Shown: piece by piece, positions 13,964-16,633 of the stretch
Position numbering within the stretch: position 1 is the first letter of the stretch
Layout: every line of letters starts with the position of its first letter
NCBI GenBank assembly: GCA_034927775.1
Contig: JAYFPL010000045.1
Location: 1 to 16,633 of the forward strand
DNA: 16,633 nucleotides
Reading direction: 5' to 3'
Source of the DNA: IOR16 sp034927775
Lineage (GTDB): Bacteria > Bacillota > Clostridia > Peptostreptococcales > Anaerovoracaceae
Program-made: the position numbers and the translations under genes
Notes under the pieces: model-generated
What the model was told of the DNA's origin: nothing
Seen by the model: the letters and a program-made list of their open reading frames with translations, nothing else
Database searches by the model: none

Positions 13964-15553
13964 ATGGGGAAAAAGGTTAAAACTATAGAGCCCGTTAGGC
14001 AGAAGGTTCTGCAAGAATTAAGACCCAAAAAGAGAGTTTGTGCCTACTGCAGAGTCAGTACAGACAGTGCAAAACAGCATACTTCCTATGCTGCTCAGAC
14101 AAAATATTATAAAGAATACATTGAAAGCCAAGCAGAATGGAAATTTGTAGGTATCTTTGCAGATGAATCAAGTGGTACGAAGGTAAAAAATCGTGATGAG
14201 TTTCAGAGAATGGTTACGGAATGTGAAAAGGAAAATATCGACCTTATCATTACAAAATCCATTACGAGGTTTGCTAGAAACACCATAGACAGTATTGAAA
14301 CAATTCGAATGCTGAAATCCTTTGGGATTGCAGTATACTTTGAAAAAGAAAATATCAATACCATGACTGAACAGAGCGAGCAGATGCTGACTATCCTAAG
14401 TTCTATTGCCCAAGGTGAATCGGAAAGCATATCCACAAATACTCGCTGGGGCATTCAAAAGAGATTCGGAGATGGCAGTTACATACCGAGCAGTATAGCA
14501 TATGGATATGCCAAGGATGAAAACGGTGAGCTTATCATCAAGGAAGATGAGGCGGAGATTATCCGAAGAATCTATAATGAATACTTAAGCGGAAAAGGTA
14601 GTTATGCAATCGCCCGAGATTTAACCCGTGACAATATCCCTACCATCCGAACAGCAGAAAAATGGCATGATGGCGTAGTAAAGGGGATTTTACAAAATCC
14701 AATTTATAAAGGAGAATTGCTGCTGCAAAAAACATATACAACAGATATGCTTCCCTTCACAAAGAAGATAAACCACGGAGAATTACCCATGTACTTCGTG
14801 AAAGATAGTCATGAACCAATTATTACACAGGAACAGGCAGAAAGAGTTCGGGAAATTTATGAGTACCGAAGAGTACAGGTGGGCATGGATGACAGCGGCA
14901 AATGCCAAAATCGCTATGAATTCAGCAGTAAAATCATCTGCAAAGAATGCGGGGGAACGTTTCGAAGACAGAAAATGTATGTTGGCAAGCCTTACGAGAA
15001 AATACAATGGTGCTGTATCACTCATATAGAAAACCGCAAAAAGTGTAGCATGAAAGCAGTAAGAGAGGATATTATCAAAGATGCTTTCCTAACCATGTGG
15101 AATAAGCTTGTAAGCAACTACAGTGAAATCCTCTATCCCCTCTTGGAATCCTTAAAAAAATTAAGAGTCAATAAAGAACAGGAAGAGGAAATTCTCAAAC
15201 TAAACAATAATATATCGGAGTTAATGGAGCAGAGCCATATCCTACAGCGAGTCATGATAAAAGGATATATGGACTCTGCTGATTTTATGGAAAAGCAGAA
15301 TACAATTAACATTGAAATTGAGGAATACAAGAAAAAGAGAAATGTTTTCCTTGAGAGAAATGGTTATGAAAAAGAGATTGACGGAACAAAAAGGATACTG
15401 CAAATTATAAAATACAATCCGATAATTATGGACGATTATCAAGAAGAACTGTTTATCCATACGGTAGATAAAGTCCTAATCGGTAAAAGCGGTGACATTA
15501 CATTTAGGCTTATCAATAACCTTGAGTTGACAGAATATATAACAAAGAGGTGA
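13964..15553 (+). CDS. Large serine recombinase 1 (complete)
   Basis: A site-specific recombinase that would excise and integrate the element. It has 529 residues in the usual large-serine order. The resolvase catalytic domain is at about 24-165 with nucleophile S32 in CRVSTDS and the TRFARN segment. The recombinase DNA-binding domain is at about 185-295. A zinc ribbon with CKECGG lies at about 327-332, its second cysteine pair further on in the QWCC and RKKCSM segments. A coiled coil spans about 390-455. The ATG has an AAAGGAGGAAA site. Its stop overlaps the region where the next recombinase begins. It is the only one of the three with both catalytic and DNA-binding parts visible in the window. 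Confidence 0.92.
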   Translation: MGKKVKTIEPVRQKVLQELRPKKRVCAYCRVSTDSAKQHTSYAAQTKYYKEYIESQAEWKFVGIFADESSGTKVKNRDEFQRMVTECEKENIDLIITKSITRFARNTIDSIETIRMLKSFGIAVYFEKENINTMTEQSEQMLTILSSIAQGESESISTNTRWGIQKRFGDGSYIPSSIAYGYAKDENGELIIKEDEAEIIRRIYNEYLSGKGSYAIARDLTRDNIPTIRTAEKWHDGVVKGILQNPIYKGELLLQKTYTTDMLPFTKKINHGELPMYFVKDSHEPIITQEQAERVREIYEYRRVQVGMDDSGKCQNRYEFSSKIICKECGGTFRRQKMYVGKPYEKIQWCCITHIENRKKCSMKAVREDIIKDAFLTMWNKLVSNYSEILYPLLESLKKLRVNKEQEEEILKLNNNISELMEQSHILQRVMIKGYMDSADFMEKQNTINIEIEEYKKKRNVFLERNGYEKEIDGTKRILQIIKYNPIIMDDYQEELFIHTVDKVLIGKSGDITFRLINNLELTEYITKR

Positions 15554-15561
15554 ACGCAATT

Positions 15562-16527
15562 ATGCAAACATATATGCCAATCGGATACAAAATGGTAGAT
15601 GGAAAAATACAGATAGATAAAGAAAAATCCAAAACCGTAAAAAGGATTTTCTCGGAATATCTAAAAGGAAAATCTTTATTAGCTATAGCAAAGGAATTGA
15701 GTCAAAAAGAAGTTACAAATGCAAATAACAAAATTAACTGGACACACTGCGCTATAGGAAGAATCCTTGAAAATACTAAGTATATGGGAGATGAAGCTTA
15801 TCCCGAATTGATTGATAAAGTCACCTTCGACAATGTTCAAACCAAGAGAAATCAGAAAAAAAATCAGCTTTGGCGTAAAGCAAACCGCAAGAAAAGTCAA
15901 AGCTTGTTTGCAAACAAGCTTTACTGTGGAGAATGTGGTGAGCCGTATCGAAAGTATACGGAACATTCCGGTAAGGCTTGCGAAAAGAATAGGTGGAAAT
16001 GCAAGAAATATATATTTAAGAACCGAGTACTATGCAGAAATCTCTTTTATACGGATGAGGAATTAAAAAAGGTTTTTATAAGTACAGCAAATAAGCTTAT
16101 TAAAAATCAACGATTACTAGATAAACCTTATAAAATAGAACCTCCTAAAATCAGTAAAGAGCTGCTTGAGATACAACATCAAATATATCGGCTTGAAGAA
16201 GATGAGGAATTTTCATCAAAAGAGTTGGCGGATTTAATCTTTAAAAGAGCAGAACTTACTTACAGCACTTCTAAGATAGACAGCTACGAAATACAGACAC
16301 AGAAAATAAAAGAAATATTAGTCGGTCAAGACCTGTTGACAGAATTTGATGAAGAATTATTCAAAGGTATGATAGATAAAATCATCATCTATCAAGACGG
16401 TAAAGTGGAAACAGAATTTATAAACGGACTGAAAATCAGTGAGATTTTACAAGACAAGCGAAAGGATGAGAAAAATGGCTGCAGCGAAAAAAACAGTGGC
16501 AATTATACCGCCGCAAATGAAATATGA
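15562..16527 (+). CDS. Recombinase 2, DNA-binding part only, no catalytic serine domain
   Basis: This protein starts directly in the recombinase DNA-binding domain (MPIGYKMVDGKIQIDKEKSK, then the TKYMGD segment at about residue 70). It continues into a zinc ribbon (LYCGECGEPYRKY, then RWKCKK and VLCRN) and a helical C-terminal part. The roughly 150-residue resolvase domain with the catalytic serine is absent, and no remnant of it is seen upstream because recombinase 1 occupies that DNA. I chose the ATG at 15562 because AGAGGTGA at 15546-15553 lies eight bases ahead; the GTG at 15550 is part of that site. It cannot cut DNA itself, so it probably acts as an accessory or partner subunit of recombinases 1 and 3 (inference). 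Confidence 0.82.
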   Translation: MQTYMPIGYKMVDGKIQIDKEKSKTVKRIFSEYLKGKSLLAIAKELSQKEVTNANNKINWTHCAIGRILENTKYMGDEAYPELIDKVTFDNVQTKRNQKKNQLWRKANRKKSQSLFANKLYCGECGEPYRKYTEHSGKACEKNRWKCKKYIFKNRVLCRNLFYTDEELKKVFISTANKLIKNQRLLDKPYKIEPPKISKELLEIQHQIYRLEEDEEFSSKELADLIFKRAELTYSTSKIDSYEIQTQKIKEILVGQDLLTEFDEELFKGMIDKIIIYQDGKVETEFINGLKISEILQDKRKDEKNGCSEKNSGNYTAANEI

Positions 16528-16633
16528 TAGACAATTAAAAGTAGAGCAGAAAACACTGCGTGTAGCCGCCTACTGCCGAGTAAGCACCTTGCTGGAACAG
16601 CAGGAAGGGAGTTATGAAGCACAGGTTGATTAT
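16475..16633 (+). CDS. Large serine recombinase 3, 3' partial
   Basis: The first 53 codons of a further serine recombinase, running off the right edge. After a lysine-rich N-terminal extension the catalytic motif RVAAYCRVST is seen, with the nucleophile serine at about residue 37, followed by SYEAQVDY, the usual start of the resolvase domain. The ATG is supported by AAAGGATGAG at 16461-16470. It overlaps the end of recombinase 2 by 53 bases in a different frame, so the three recombinases form one translationally linked unit. Whether the DNA-binding domain is complete cannot be seen. Confidence 0.85.
   Translation, partial: MAAAKKTVAIIPPQMKYDRQLKVEQKTLRVAAYCRVSTLLEQQEGSYEAQVDY

Noticed and set aside
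15550..15561. GTG at 15550 as the start of recombinase 2
   Set aside because: It forms part of the AGAGGTGA ribosome binding site that properly serves the ATG at 15562, and has no separate site of its own.
1..16633. Depletion of GCCGC (the CglI/NgoAVII target) as evidence for specificity
   Set aside because: Several GCCGC/GCGGC sites are visible (for example near 95, 6078, 8310, 9711, 11427, 13285 and 16510), and a methylated host would not need to avoid them. Specificity also cannot be assumed from family membership.
1..16633. CRISPR arrays, tRNA or rRNA genes, and complete insertion sequences
   Set aside because: I saw no regularly spaced repeats, no cloverleaf-like genes and no transposase other than the serine recombinases.

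Overview
The window is low-GC, strongly AT-biased DNA with AGGAGG-type ribosome binding sites, occasional GTG and TTG starts, and a gene set typical of integrative conjugative elements (ICEs) of gut Clostridia (Lachnospiraceae, Peptostreptococcaceae and relatives). The host is inferred from gene families and base composition. No ribosomal or other chromosomal marker gene is present. Both ends of the window cut through genes.

Layout: (1) 1-2906 is the tail of a mobilisation module: a MobP-type relaxase fused to about ten Sel1-like repeats (5' end missing), a terminator, and a 40-codon ORF that carries a perfect hairpin. (2) 2914-3858 encodes a DUF3991/TOPRIM primase-like protein. (3) 3859-9573 is a restriction-modification cargo island. 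The plus-strand operon encodes a PLD-family nuclease with a C-terminal recognition-like domain, a Z1-domain helicase/ATPase, a Vsr-family nickase and a 133-residue orphan protein. It faces a minus-strand operon of an XRE regulator translationally coupled to a C5-cytosine methyltransferase. The nuclease plus Z1 ATPase plus m5C methyltransferase set is that of the unusual ATP-dependent CglI/NgoAVII systems. (4) 9678-11759 returns to the conjugation backbone: a VirD4/TraG coupling protein and a small HTH protein. (5) 11760-12622 has no confident gene, but holds an orphan leader-peptide/terminator attenuator, a second strong terminator and a hairpin that would sequester the next ribosome binding site. 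(6) 12623-13072 encodes a sigma-70-like regulator followed by a strong terminator. (7) 13073-13678 is a second gene-poor, highly structured stretch. (8) 13679-16633 is the recombination module: a SHOCT-like small protein and three tightly overlapping large serine recombinase genes. The middle one lacks the catalytic domain and the third runs off the right edge.

How the parts fit: relaxase, TOPRIM protein and coupling protein serve DNA processing and transfer. The sigma-like factor, small HTH protein and structured leaders probably control element genes. The serine recombinases excise and integrate the element. The restriction island would defend or stabilise the element, with methylation under its own regulator and Vsr guarding against the C-to-T mutations that m5C provokes. 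The most noteworthy observation is that the 133-residue orphan shares an ordered set of motifs with the C-terminal domain of the PLD nuclease, so it looks like a free-standing copy of the putative recognition domain.
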